The notes: generated by a model from the sequence alone, not told the origin. Shown: positions 22,200-35,292, counted from the first letter of the stretch. The stretch is DNA of 56,769 nt from Hypsibius dujardini (GCA_001579985.1 LRSR01014136.1:1-56769), one strand, 5' to 3'. Made by a program: numbers and translations.

Positions 22200-25100
22200 A
22201 TGGCTTCTGAAACTGGAGAAGACGCTCAGCTGATTCCTCAAGCCGACGGTGCATGCCAGACAGAACGAAATGTCACCGAAATCCCCTTCGGAGAAGATAA
22301 CCAGGAATCCAGTGACGGTTTGACTGTTCTTTCTCCTCTTTCTCCTCAATTTCTTTCATGCTCGAAGGCCAACAACAAACAGTCACGGCGATTCCAGGCA
22401 GCAGCTTTTGTCATCGTCGTGCTGTCAGTCTCGTTCCTTGCAGTATGGATGACTTTACGAATCTACGGAGTGAATGGTATGAGGGAAAAGGCTGGTGAAC
22501 TGCAGGTGGGATGGAATAACTTACACGGGGCAGATGGACAGGAGCACCAACAACAGCAGACGATGTCGAAGAGGTGTGGAGGACTTTCAATAAGGGATGT
22601 CTGGACGATTACGCTGCCGAAACTGCTCACCGAATCCGCTGTCCGAATGCTGGACGTCAACGCTGACGGAATTGCGGATGTCATCCTTGGGTTTGCAACA
22701 GGTACAAATACCAAGTTCAGACCACTTCACGGTTAACGGTGGATTTCACAGATCAAACACTTAAAGGACGGGACATTATTTTAAAGTTAAATTCGAAATT
22801 CGCATCCGCGAAAACAAAACCAGCGAATAAATTTTGTGATTTGTCGATCCTCGAAATTAAAAAGAAGTTCATGAAAAAATTAAAACAAGTTAACTCGACA
22901 AAAGACTTCCAGGGAATCGTTCATTATTAACTACAAATAATATTGCTGACTCACTGTTCCAAAACAACGTTTGCCCTGGAGCAAGTACACTAACAATTAA
23001 ATTTGAAATTGCTATCACAGTGTGAAAACGCTGACATTGCTATGTTCATCACATTACAAGCGCCATTTGCACCAATAAGAGATTTACGGTAGATGTTACT
23101 CTGATGACTGATGTTGAATTTTTATGCCAACAGACAAGACATAACCGCTTTTGTTCGACAAAATTATGCTCCTGTTATGGGTATGTAGTAGCAGTTTTTA
23201 GTTTTTTTCTGAATGCGTATCTGCATTTGTATAGGCGGAGACGGCTACTTAGTGCCGGACGTCGTGTGCGACATTTATTTCAACGGCATCCACCCCTGTT
23301 TCGGTGGGGTCCTCGCTCTAGACGGCGCGACCGGCAGAGAACTCTGGCGAACCTACGCGAAACACGAAGTCTTCGCCTTGAACTGCAACGCCGATCTGAA
23401 CCGAGACGGTCAAAAGGACTGCTTAGCCGGAGGCAGAGCTGCTGTAATTCTTACTTAAACATTCAGAAGAAACTTAGAAAACACATCATAATTTTGAAAT
23501 AAAATCAAAAATGTAACAGTGATATCAAGCTTCGGTTATCTCTGAACGAGTTCATCACATCACAAGCTATAAGTATCCTCAACACAAACCAAACTCAAAG
23601 TTGTGAGCAATTTATAACTTATTATGCAATATATATGATTTAAAACAATGTTGAATTTATGGCGTTTTAAAAATGTTAATATCAAAATTTAAATTTCGAA
23701 CCTTTAATCAAACGACAATTAAGATTTAATTGAAGCTAATTATTGTTCGATTTATCACTTCATTATTAAACAAAAGAAGTTAGGTAAATTTAATTTTATT
23801 CAGAAATTGGTAAATATTTTAAAAATAGATCTTTCTGGCTATCGACACGCGCACAGGAACTCCGTTATGGACAGTCAAAGTATCCGACACCGATCTGTCA
23901 AACTTCTACACACCCCAAATCATCCGCGACCTCAACAACGACGGCGTCCCGGAAGTACTCGTATCACACGGCGGCGACCCCTTACGTGAACCCGGAAAAC
24001 AAGTCAAAATCATCGGTGTTCTAATGATCCTTGACGGATTCAACGGTCATACCCTGAAATCAATGCCTGTCCCAGACGGTGGAGAGACTTATTATTCCCC
24101 GCAAGTCTACTCCCCGACAGAGGGCACCGATAATGTCCTCTTTGGAACAGGAGGTGAGACAAGGAAGTACAGTGAGAGATGACAAACAAAACACAACAAA
24201 ACAAGGCGAAACCAAATTAACACATCACGACAAAGGAAAAAATCCTTTTGTAAATAAGTTTGTCATTTTTTTTTAGTTTGAAGGTTTAATTGACATCTAA
24301 AAACTAATTTGGAATCGGTTTACATCAAGAACAATACTTTTGGATGTTAGGGGGCGGAGCTACGGGCTGTTTCTCAATCCAATTTATTCCAGCCTGGTTA
24401 TGTCAACCCCAGTAGCTCCGCCTCCTGACATGCAAAAGTATTATTGTTTATGACATGCAAAAGTATTTTTGTTCATGTCAATTGATTCCAAATTAATTTT
24501 TAGATAAGTTAGTGTTAAACAATTCTTAATTTAACGTTTTTCAAGAAACCAATCTTTTTGCAGCGAAAATAAGTATTACACGTACCCATGATATTTAAAA
24601 TTCTGCCAAAATTAAATGACTAGTTGCCAAAATAAATTGTTTTTAAATTGCTAGAAATATTCTAGTATTTATTTATACTGGTAAACAATGACGCTGTTCA
24701 AGCTTTCAAGGGAATTCCACCACTCTCGAAGGTGAAATCTTGAACACCGTTAATTTTGTAGTGTGTGTCTACATTATTTGATGCTATTTCCATCGAGAGA
24801 GAAAAAAATAAAAACGTGTGGAAACAATTTTCTAAAAATAAAAATGTACTACGTGGTGTTACATAGATAGCGCTGTTAATTTTACCGTATGCCGTGCCTG
24901 ATGATTGATTTATTCGGCTACAATCGTTACTGGTTCGTTTCTGTCGTTGATAAGGACTAAACAGTTAGTAGTAAAACCGGCACATGTAGCAATCAATGTA
25001 ACAATGTAGCAATCAACTGACGCGGTATACGGTAACATTGGCAGCGCCATCTATGTCCCACCACGTAGTACGTTTTTATTTTTAGAAAAACATTTCCATA

Positions 25101-28100
25101 CGTTTTTTTCTCGATGGAAACAGCATCACATAATGTAAACACACACTAGAAAATTAACTGATGTGCAAGATTTCACCTTCGAGAGTGGTGGAATTCCCTT
25201 GTTAGCAGCGGTGTTGTACTACAGAGATATGAATGATGACTTTTGCGGGCGCGTGAATTAAACAATCAATCGTTGAAATGAATGGACAATAGACAAGGCA
25301 TTACCGGAACTTCCGATTTTTTCCCTGCCGAGACCAGAGCTCCTTAGCAGAAGAAATATTTATCTAAAATCTACTATACTTCAATATGTACAACGAAATT
25401 TCACAGAGATGAGCATGTCATTTACCTTGTCAGTTGTGCTACAAATCCTAAGTTTGTTAAAAATATAATTAGTTGCCTATTATTTTATACTTGATATGCT
25501 AAGGTGAGACGCACGGTGGTTCCCTATGGGTAATTAACCTGTCCGATATGCTGCACGGAAACGGAAGTGAAGCTGTTGCAATATTGACGGATCCATTTAA
25601 GGGAGTCATGGTACCTCCGGTATTGGCGGACATTACCGATGACGGGGTGGTGGATATAATTATGGCCATGTACAACTCGAGTGTGATTGCCCTTGACGGA
25701 AGGACGTTTCAGGAAATTTGGCGGTACACAACGTTGGGGGCGGAGACTTACAGTACGCCTGCAGCAGGGTATTATAATGACGACGATGTGCCGGATTTTT
25801 TTGTGAACTATTCCGTTGGACCTGGCTATCCCATTTATTACTACGCCGAATCGATGGTACTTGATGGGCGGACGGGAAGGCCGCTTTGGGATGAACCGAT
25901 GCGGAATGTTATTGGTTCACAGTCATCGCCGTTAAGGTGAGAGGATCGAGGTATTCGTTGGTTTCATGTCCATACCATAGCGTAATGACCGCTCAACGAA
26001 TTAGTTTTTTTGCGTATGGATTGCGTTGTAAATTCGTAAAGTGTTCATAATGCATAAATTATTCGTTCACACAGTGTTTTGATTTATTATCGTGTTACTA
26101 CTGTATTATATTGGCACTGAACTAAAAAGTGTGTTTAAAGTAGTATTGTAAAGAATACTGCAAACTGTTGTAGAGAAAAGGGGCACAGTACACAGCAGCA
26201 AGTCTGTTAAGACAATTGCCAACTTTGAAATTTCACCGAAAAAAGTACATTTAGCTTGACCGACGAATTAAATGTTTGTTATTATTACTAACTTAAGTCT
26301 AAATTTAAATAAGACTAAAATTAAATTAAAAATTATTTTGGAACGGTTCTGAATTTGACCGTTGAAAACGGGTGTTTCGAAAACGTGGCATTGCCAATGG
26401 CAATGGCAATGGCAATGGCAGTGGCAATGGCAGTGGCAATGGCAGTATGAATGGCAATGGCAATGGCAATGGCAGTGACATTTCAGTATTGCAGTCTACT
26501 TCGAAATTGACCACTACTGGACACTGGTCAGTTACAAATCATGGCAATAATACTTGACTCATGTCTTGGAAAAAACTGTACCCCGAAGTCGACTACAGTA
26601 CAGCTGTGCTCAGGCTACTTTGAGGGTCGTTGTTTGGGTTATCGGGTAGGGGTGATACGCGTCAATCAAGCTTTGATTGATTTAGGTCACATTATTGCAC
26701 ATCTTAAACAATTTGTTGTCGTTTTTATTTTCGAGCGATATCCTCTGCATTATATTGCAGTTTCTTCACAATGCCGTTGTCAATAGGATTGAATTCATTT
26801 GTTAAGAGCATTCTATCGCCTATGACGTACACGCCTCGAAAGAAAAGCATAGATATTTTTTCGTAGCCAATAAATCAATCAACAACAAAGTCAGATTTGT
26901 GATTGTCCCACACGGCCCACCAGAACCCAAACGACGACCCTCAAGTAACCTCAGCACAGCTGTAATTTCCTAAATGAAAATTATTCGATACTTTGCACGT
27001 AGTGGACACTGGTTCACTACGATGTAATGCTTCCCCGATTCCATTGTCCGATAGGGGCGACAACTCCATGATGCTTTATTGAGGAGCTCAAAGCGGAAAC
27101 ACTATCCGAAAATATCCTAACGATTGAAGACCCAAATTTGCACGATCAAGAGCCAAGTAAACAAATACGTGACGCTGTACTGTATGTTTCGTTCAAAATT
27201 TCACCATGTGGTGATAGCGTCTCTCATTCAATGCAGGTCAGGGAGTTGATTGCCTGTTGATTTGCTACATGCTGAATGTCTATTTTTAGATTTCGCTACA
27301 ATAAAGTATGAATCATTCATAAATTGCCCATGTAGCTAACGCTGTCTGCCTATGCGTCTTCATAAACATCGGGCAAATTACAATGCAGCCAAGGGCCGCC
27401 AATACTAGTCATAGTAGCTGGTATACTAGCGTTAATGAACGGGTGGTGGCTGGTTAGTTTTTTATTTACAACTCGGATCGCTGACCACTAAATATCATTC
27501 GATCCCCTTAAGACACTGGAGGGGGGTGACCATCCTGATTTTTCGATACATACTGTATTCCCTTTTCAAGCTTATTCAAAAAATTTATCACAATCATTTA
27601 CGAGTAACCAGCGTCCAATATTGGGTAATTCCGATCGGAATGTACTGCGGAAATATTATTGCCGTTACCATTGCCATTTATACTGCCATTGCCATTGCCA
27701 TTGCCACTGCCATTGCCACTGCCATTGGCAATGCCACGTTTTCGAAACACCCGTTGAAAACTTCCCCAAGTCAGTCTAGATACGTTACTCGAAAAAAAGT
27801 TGCTATGCTCATCCCTAAATACATAATCAATTTTCCGAAAATACCGGTATATGCTGAATAATGTAGCCGCTTCCTTGATCTCATTTTACTTGGTTCTTTT
27901 CCTCCAGTTTTTCTTGATTTATTGAGTAACCGACCAACGCAGCGCAGCAGTGCAGGGCGGTAGTGCGGTGGATCAGTTCAGTGCACGCTTTAGAACATAC
28001 CGAAAAAAGGTGAGTATTTGAATGAGACAGGAATCATTGTCCATCTCCGGTTTACAGAAGAATTTCGAAGCTGTTCTACAATTGTTCATGTGTTTGTTTA

Positions 28101-31100
28101 CGTTGCTTTCTTCCCAGCATCTGTAGCTGTTTCAGATCCTTTTGTTTTCCTTCTGTAATTGGGTGAAAACTCGCTTTACGCTCTTGTCTTGCCATGACAT
28201 AGGTATATAAGGCTAAATAATTATACAAAGGAAATATCTAATTCTAGAACGAACAGTCTAACTATTAGTTAGATTTAGTTCAATAACGTAGTGCCGAAAG
28301 GTAGAAAACAATTCGCAGCGAATTTCTTAAGGGCCAGAAATTAGATTACTCATATTTTAGAGCTATAGCGAAGCTTAAATAGAGTGACACGAAGATGAAT
28401 AACACTGTACCCGCTCCCGCACCGTGTTTACGCTTCCACCGGAAATAGTTTTAAAAAGAATAGTGAGCGTTTTATTATTATTCAATTCAATATATTCAGT
28501 CGCCTAAAATGTGTTCATAATATGCCTATTTCCAAGGCATTAACGGAAACAATAAAAGCTAACGTAAATTTCATCCCTCAGCATATCTGTCGCGGGAGGG
28601 GGAGATTACTTTCTGTATTGGCTAAGCGACTGCGGAGATTCGGAGCTAAAATTGCCCCGAGACGACGACGACGACAACCTCCGCTATAAGTTCGCCAAGG
28701 GTACCCGAGTGCATCAGCAAAGTCGCGCCGATTTCTGCAAGCTCCGGTTTAAGAGCTCCGGCGTGAACCGATTTTACGCTTTGCGAGATGGGGACCCTCT
28801 TCCGGGGTGGAAAATTTACGATTCCAATCAACGCAAAGACCTCGAACGGAAGGGTTGGATCAACACAACCCTGCTGGCTGAGCGTTATCTGAAGAGCCAT
28901 CCGGATGCGGGACGAATTAAACGGCACGTGGGTCCTCATGATGGAGAGGGCATTCAGCGATTAATATCTACCGGGTCTTTGGCGGACTCATTTGGAACGG
29001 CATCGGACGGGGCAATCGATGTGGTATTTGCGACGTACTGGTTTTACCCGGCGAAGACGGTCGTGGTCCTGGCGGAGGACCAGGCCTGTATCGATGGCAG
29101 GATGAGAAAAGAGGAAGAACGTTTTGAGATGGGGAACCGGTGAGCGCAGTATTAGAGAGCCAGTACGGCCGTCAATAAATGTGTAAAAAAGTCTGTCAAA
29201 AAATGGTATCAAAAAAGTATGAGCGAGTAAGCGAGATGTTGAGTCGTGCGCGACAAAACCAGGGCTGTGATTGGTCCATTCACTTTTTTTATTATTGACA
29301 GCTGGGCTACCTTACAGCTCAGCCAAATGAAATCAGCGAATTTCCGAAATTCACTAATCGGTTTTCATTGACAGCTCCGGCTGATTACTTGTTCAAACTC
29401 GTTCATCAAAACTTTTTCGATGCATTTTGTTGATCGATGGCAATAATAAATACACATCGAAGGCAACTACCGCACGGATGAAATGGCGCGTTAGTTTGTA
29501 GGGTTATAAGCAGGGTTTCGCACTCATTTTGTCGCACGCAAAATAGTATACGAATAATTCACTTCTCGGCAGGCAATTTTATTGTGGGAAACATTTATGC
29601 TAAATTTGAAGGAAAAAGGAAATTATTGTACTGGACCTGTGGGGTCGGGGGAAATGTTCAGCTCTCCATAGTTTGTTTCTGCCCATCTCCAAACTCGGAA
29701 TTACCAGACAGTAGCTGGCCGCCAGATAATTGCATACTTCATCCACCATTTCGCTATTTAAGCATTTCATCACTCTTTCCCACGAACTGATATTTGTATT
29801 CATTAGTTGGTTCTGGGCCTGCGATAAAAGTCGTGATGGAGTTTTATGAAGGTGTAAGACAATTAGTAGCACAACTGCGCCTCGATCGTTACTTCAAATT
29901 TCCAAGTTACCTCTAGTGCCAAGTTAACTTTCGAGTCAACTGCATTGATTGCTGCCACTCTTTGCCTGTGTTCTACGTACCACGATACTATACTTGATGC
30001 ACTTGATGTGCCATATCTTCAGTGGTGTATTGGAAATTCTCATTAAAATATATAGCAAAAATATGGAAAAATTAGAACAAAAATAAGAAGCAGACTTCTT
30101 TTAAAAATCTTCTTAAGAACATACTTTCTTGGGATGCCAATAAATCATACCTCATACCTCATACCTCATACCTCATACCTCATACCTCATCCCTCATACC
30201 TCATACCGATAATTATACGAGTGAGCAAACTGCAATTGATATCACGTGGTTCATATCACGGCTCCAGTTATAACTTTTCCTGGTCTGTTGCCATCATAAT
30301 AAACATCTACCTCTCGCCGATTGATTCCAACATGTTTTGTAGCAATTGAATCAAAACTCGAGGAGTACAAATATTGTTAATGGAGTCATGCTTGATTTAC
30401 CTAATTAAGGGAAATCGTAGCCATAACTTCTTCTATTTAGTAAAGAAATACCTTTTGATTAAAATAATCCAGCCTAGCACTAATAATTTAGGGATGGAAA
30501 GATCTGAACGAGGAGATGCACAAATTGTATTTTCACTGAGCAGAAGAGAGGAAACTTGCACATCACCAAACCTCACAGAGATCATTCTTTGCGCGGGTAA
30601 TTGTATAGCTTGATTGATTGATTGAACTTAATAAGAACCTCAACGTCAATCACCAGAACTTAATTCTCTTGCTAAGCTTTCCTTTGATACAATTGATATT
30701 AGTTCACCCGTTGATCTGAGTACATCTGGCATTTTTGTTGTTGTGAGTTTCCAAAATTTATCTAGTGGTGCACGAAAACTGCGAGTCAAATGCAATAATA
30801 CCACTTTCGAAAAGTATATTTCCAAAAATAAATCAGACCTTTCAGACTCTTAAGGCTAGTTTCATGACACGTGACAGGCTAACGTCCAAGTCCCCTATAT
30901 GCTACCAAGCCGGGAGAACAAAAAAGGAGCCTCGCGCCCAAGAGTAAAAACATGAAGTGACATTAATTTCAGTTTACTCCTACGCATTACATGTTTTCCG
31001 GATACAGCGGCCTCTCCTCAAATGCGCCTTCGTAGAGAAGCCCTATAAGCGCTTCTATATTTTTAAGTGCTTATTTTTCAAAATATTCTGCTTCTTAGGT

Positions 31101-31351
31101 ACTATGGCATGGACCACGATGCCTTTGAAAACACCGTAGAAGCGGAATGCCTGTCTCGCCGAGCAGGGAACCACAACAACAGCAGTCAGACGGGAGAAAC
31201 CTTTCGCGACTTGTTCCACTTGGAAATGGGAAGTATGACTGTATACCGGATGAGATTGCGGTGCTCTGGAGGCCTACAATTTAGCCCCATGGCAAAGCAG
31301 CACTGGGCTGCCTATATGGGAACCCATGGAACAAGCCTTTTTTATCCGTAA
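22200..31351 (+). CDS. FAM234: FAM234 family type II membrane protein
   Basis: Six exons (22200-22701, 23235-23443, 23829-24153, 25504-25936, 28582-29139, 31099-31351) total 2280 bases, 759 residues, with matching phases 1, 0, 1, 2, 2. Residues 1-65 are cytoplasmic and acidic, and 66-86 form one transmembrane helix. The outside part is a beta-propeller-like set of repeats with FG-GAP/PQQ-style motifs: LDVNADGIADVILGFATG, LALDGATGRELW, LNNDGVPEVLVSHGG, ITDDGVVDIIMAMYNSS, LDGRTGRPLW. Junction motifs are conserved in the family (GTGGETHGGSL across exons 3/4, PLSISVAGGGDYFLYWL across 4/5), which supports the joins. FAM234A/B (ITFG3) have no well-established biochemical function; a cell-surface role is inferred from topology. 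The introns are large and hold several foldback elements. Confidence 0.88.
24296..24505. repeat. MITE family C, copy 1 (FAM234 intron 3)
   Basis: Ends TCTAAAAACTAATTTGGAATC / GATTCCAAATTAATTTTTAGA with an inner inverted GGGGCGGAGCTAC / GTAGCTCCGCCTCC. The right side carries a duplicated TGACATGCAAAAGTATT. Further copies are at 43699-43886 and 44197-44373. Confidence 0.85.
24691..25214. repeat. Long inverted repeat, ~200-nt arms (FAM234 intron 3)
   Basis: The left arm (about 24691-24896) contains AAGGGAATTCCACCACTCTC, TAGTGTGTGTCTACATTAT, CCATCGAGAGA and TACTACGTGGTG. The right arm (about 25022-25214) is its reverse complement with modest divergence, ending GAATTCCCTTGTTAGCAGCGGTGT. The loop is about 125 bases. 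It is transcribed as part of the intron, so a long hairpin RNA would form. Confidence 0.9.
26366..27765. repeat. Foldback element with (GGCAAT)n arms (FAM234 intron 4)
   Basis: AACGGGTGTTTCGAAAACGT followed by GGCATTGCC and (GGCAAT/GGCAGT)n lies at 26366-26475. The exact reverse arrangement lies at 27660-27762, ending ACGTTTTCGAAACACCCGTT. The two arms bracket about 1.2 kb that contains a second inverted repeat (26598-26973). Composite or nested transposon with microsatellite-bearing ends. Confidence 0.85.
26598..26973. repeat. MITE family D, copy 1, nested
   Basis: Ends TACAGCTGTGCTCAGGCTAC and the reverse complement GTAACCTCAGCACAGCTGTA, with inner TTTGAGGGTCGTTGTTTGGG / CCCAAACGACGACCCTCAA. 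Related ends occur at 38720-38803 and, more distantly, at 52611-52735. Confidence 0.8.
30147..30207. repeat. (CATACCT)n microsatellite
   Basis: Eight to nine copies of the heptamer CATACCT with one C-for-A change, in FAM234 intron 5. Confidence 0.92.
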
Positions 31352-32015
31352 ATCGCTTTAGAAAGAAAACTGTGTCTACAACAAAAATCTTTATATTTAT
31401 TGATTTATGTATATTTAGGTTTATTCGTAACAAAAATTGGGTCTTTGCTTAGCGTGATCGGTCTGAAAGCTTTAATAAGAGTGATCCCTTCGGATCACTA
31501 GTTTCCAGCAAAAAACAGGAAATAACAGTAAACTGAGGCTCCCGAAAGGAGGATTGCCGTTGCCCACACCAGTGGCGCCTCTGTCGGCCACAAACCGATA
31601 TGTCTCGCACGACTCCCCATCTATAAAATTCACTAGTAATAGCGCGCCAGCTGTCACAATCATAAATAAAAAACAATCCAGACTCCACACAAATCAATCA
31701 ATCTCTTGTTTGGACTCTGCAGTTCGCACATCGCAGTTAGTTTCTTCAGTTTCTTGTTTGACTGCGGTTTTCGCCATTCATTCGACTCCCTCTCCCTGTA
31801 ATCGTACTTCTTTTTCATGAGTTAATTTATTAGTCTGGGAGTTTCCCTTAGCCCTTCGCCCGAAGTGATGGCTAACTCTAAGTAAGTCAAAAGTTTAAAG
31901 GATTGGATATTTGAAAATTGAGTTTTTTTAAATGGTTTGTTTGGACATTTGAAAATGGAGCTTTTTTAAATGGTTTGTTTGGCCATTTTTTCTTCCCGCG
32001 TTCAGCCCAGCCAAC
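31352..32015. other. Spacer between FAM234 and ANKLE2
   Basis: Holds the 3' region of FAM234, a possible small minus-strand gene (separate entry), and at about 31909-31985 two direct copies of a roughly 40-base AT-rich unit (TTTAAATGGTTTGTTTGG). The latter lie immediately upstream of the ANKLE2 start. Confidence 0.5.
31472..31690 (-). CDS. Possible small membrane or secreted protein
   Basis: A 72-residue frame with a hydrophobic N-terminus (LFMIVTAGALLLVNFI) that could be a signal peptide or membrane helix. It is followed by a polar middle (GESCETYRFVADRGATGVG) and a second hydrophobic stretch SLLLFPVFCW before a basic end. It overlaps no other coding sequence. I do not recognise it. Length and lack of homology knowledge make it a weak call. 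Confidence 0.3.
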   Translation of the reverse strand: MWSLDCFLFMIVTAGALLLVNFIDGESCETYRFVADRGATGVGNGNPPFGSLSLLLFPVFCWKLVIRRDHSY

Positions 32016-34745
32016 ATGACCATGGATGATCTGATGACGTCGTTTAGTGAGCCGCCGCAGGAAAATGCGTTGCGCTACTTCGGCGTGCAGATGGCTGGGA
32101 AAACGGAGGAAAATCCAATCGTTCTCAAAAAGCTCCCCAATCCCAAGACCTTCCTCGCCATTTGTCCCACCGTCCGTTTCAAGGTAGGTTGGAAAAGGGC
32201 GAATTTCGCCAAAATATTTCATACAGCTTTGCGAAGGGTGTGATAAGATCCATTGTTGTCGTGTTGTTGATACTTATTGATATTGTAAGCCCTGTTACGG
32301 TTGATTGAGGAATTGATTGACATGTCGATTTCCAGTTAAAGTGTTGATTGATTGTTGATTGTGCCATTAGCTGTTTCAATCGATCAATTCAACAATCAAT
32401 GCAATTGCTTCCTTAGGAATGTGGTCATGTCATGTGTACTGTACCATCATTCGCTGTGTGTTAAGTGTTCTTTTGGTATTTGTTTTCTGGCATTTTCAAC
32501 GAATTCGAAGTAAAATTTGAATGATTTCACGGTTTATAATTTAAATTATTGTTAACGCCAATACGTGGCCAGACGTCTGATTCTAAATTAAATTAAAAAT
32601 CATTTAATGAAATAAGCTTTTTAAATCGTTATCTAGATTTATCTAAACAGCACTAATGGGCAAGATCGTCTTCAATATTAATTAACAATTCATTGCGAGC
32701 GTGTTTTTTAGACGATTCTGTGTAATATTGTTTAATCGAATGACATCATAAAAAAACATTTGATCGACTGATTTATTTTCTTAATTAATTGCATTTTTTG
32801 TTGTTTTTTTTCTCAGGAATTTTCCACCAGAGAAGAAGCTCTCGCCTTCTCGCAATTCGACGTGCCCATTGTGACGGACCAGTCATTCAAACGGGCCGCC
32901 GAGCCGCGCTCGCCCTTTCCCAGTCCATCTGTGGCGGAGCGTGACCTCCTCCTCTCCTCCATCGCAGCCGGGGACTGCGCCACCCTCCGGGGGCTCGCCT
33001 GGAAGAATCCACGCCTTCTCGTCACACCGGATGAGGCGCCGCAGTGCTACCGGGGGACCTGGCGACAGACTGCCCTGCATTTAGCAGTTCAGGTAAGGTT
33101 TCTTCAATTACACTCTACGACAAGATTGAGTACACTGGAGGGTCCGAGGAATGGGCAAAAGGGGCGGGGGGTGGTCAGGTGGCTGCCCCCTGCTCCGCCC
33201 CTTTTGCCTATACCCCGGACTCTCCAGTTTACTCAATCTTGTCGTTGATTGTATATCTAAACAATATTTTAAATGTTCCAAAATTCCGCCTCTGATTTAA
33301 TTTTAAATATATTCCTGCTTTATATGGAATAGAATTCGATCTTTTAAAAGACGTGTTTTATGTACAGTCCCGAATTTTATATTACTACCACATTTTGCAA
33401 TAGTCAATTTTAAGATTGTAGGTATATGTTAAAATACCGAAAACCTGATCTTGATTATGTTGAAGAAAGTAAGTGTTGAGATTAGATGAACATTTGCGGT
33501 GAATGTAGATGTAGGTGTTTGTTCTCTAAACTGGAGCTCGTTATTTCGTCAACGACATTTCAGGCATCTAGTTTCCCGGTCTTTTGCACACTGATGGAGG
33601 TGATTGACAGCAGGGCCTTCGCCGTGGCTACGCAGTTGACAGAATTTGAGGATCTGGAGGTGCGACGCAAGATGATGGTCGGGAATTATCTCAACAATCG
33701 CAACCGAAAGGAGGAGTCGGCGTTGGACTGCGCGATAGTCTTTGGCATGGTGGAGATTGTCGACTTTCTAACGGTATGCAGTAAGCGACAGGGAAAACTT
33801 GAATAGAGGGTCCGACCGACGTGCAAAGGGGTGGGGCAGGGGTTAGTTGAACTCAATCAACTGATCAATTACTGAATTTAAAACGATTTAAAGTGACCAC
33901 AAAACAAACGGTGCAGCTTTGCTGGTTGATTTACTGATTGACTTACTGATCAGTTGATTGTTACATGGATTAATTTATCAATTTTCTTTTGTCAGGTTCA
34001 CCCACTTTGTGATCTGAAGACGGGAAAGAGTTTGCAACAATGGCAGTCCACCGTCTGCACGAGATGCGACGCCGATCGGAAAGCCCATTGCCCGACCATC
34101 ATGAGCATGCTCGAAGGTCGTTGGTATCTTCCCGTCTATCCGTCTCCGGCGAGCTTCGGCAAGTCCATCGTCGGGGAACCCGTTCCAGTCCACACCATGA
34201 GACAGGCACTTCGTGACGGGAAGCTGACCGGATTCATCGGTCCCGCGACGCGGGAGCAGTGTGAAAAACTGTCTTGCGACATAAAAACCCTGCATGCCGA
34301 GAAGGGGCGGCGGTCGCGGACGAGATCAAGAACGGCGTCGGATGTCGCTGACGGAAAATGGGAAGATGTTGACGCGGAAATGAATCGGGCTAGTGTCAGG
34401 CGAGGTGGTGTAGGCGGGCGAAGTTTAAGCCCAAAAGTCGGACTGAAGGGAACAGAAGCGGTTGCTCGGGCACTGGCGAAGCGAGATGGGCTGGGCTGGA
34501 AGGAGTGGTGGAGCTTCTTGGGGAAGTTTTTAGATATCGCGTCGGCGAGGGGATTGGTGGAGCTGGAGGGCTACTTAGCTAATCGAGCTGGTAAGAACTG
34601 GCAGGCAGTTAGACTGGCAGGCAGGCCGGCAGACGGAAAGGCAGACAGACAATAGGTAGACAGACTGACAAACAAACAGGCAGGCAGGCACGCAAACGGA
34701 CGAGCAGACAGACATTTGGCAGGCGGGCAGGAAAAGAATCAGTAG

Positions 34746-34785
<40 letters not shown>

Positions 34786-35292
34786 GTGGAACGCATCGGC
34801 AAACTATTGGTCTAATGAGTTTTCATTACAGGCAATAACTGGGACATCGAGTCCGCTGGAGAAACCGTCGATTTGCTCTGCATTAATGACGATCTTACCG
34901 TTGTTGAAATCCTCTCCCTTCACTATACTCGCCACTCATCCACCCATATTTCGTCACCGGCTGTCACATTTACGCCTGTAACTCAAACCTCCACTGCGGA
35001 ATCTCAATTTGACTTGGATGATGAGGACAGCTTAGACATTTTCTACACTCCTCCTTCCAGTCCGGAACCGATCCACACGGCGCTTTTCAATTTCAGTGAA
35101 CGATACGCCAAAAGACCCTCACTCTTCGTCGGCGGTCGGAAGCCCAGTCTCTCCGATTGCGACTTATATGACGCGCTGATGGACGTGCCCATCCCCGATG
35201 ACTTTCGCTACATCTTGGCGTGGAGGGACCAAATGGCGCGGAATTTGCAAGCCGCTGACCTGACGGATGCCATGAGTTTTTTGTTTTTATGA
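32016..35292 (+). CDS. ANKLE2: ANKLE2 (LEM4)-like ankyrin protein
   Basis: Five exons (32016-32183, 32817-33092, 33564-33773, 33996-34590, 34832-35292) give 569 residues in one frame. Residues 19-75 carry the YFGV...VRFKEFSTREEALAFS pattern found at the start of the ANKLE2 core (a caulimovirus viroplasmin-like fold). An ankyrin segment follows (RQTALHLAVQ ... NRNRKEESALDCAIVFGMVEIV). GFIGPATREQ (297-306) and DGLGWKEWWSFLGKFLDIAS with GLVELEGYL (about 382-411) match the conserved C-terminal part of ANKLE2. No LEM or transmembrane segment is seen at the N-terminus, so it is shorter there than the human protein. ANKLE2 works at the nuclear envelope with PP2A and VRK1 to dephosphorylate BAF after mitosis (family knowledge). 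Acidic and Ser-rich tail 440-480. Confidence 0.82.
33105..33256. repeat. MITE family E, copy 1 (ANKLE2 intron 2)
   Basis: Inverted ends CTACGACAAGATTGAGTACACTGGAG, matched at the right by CTCCAGTTTACTCAATCTTG then TCGTTGATTGTAT, with inner GGGCAAAAGGGGCGG / CCGCCCCTTTTGCC. It starts only about 12 bases after the exon 2 donor. Second copy at 53631-53804. Confidence 0.9.
34596..34790. repeat. CAGACAGGCAGG microsatellite (ANKLE2 intron 4)
   Basis: Tetranucleotide array of CAGA/CAGG/GACA units filling most of the 241-base intron right after the donor (34591). It ends in a pure (CAGA)n run at 34752-34787. Confidence 0.9.

Noticed and set aside
26326-26557. Frames with GNGNGN or LPLPLP repeats
   Set aside because: Read-through of the (GGCAAT)n microsatellite in a FAM234 intron.
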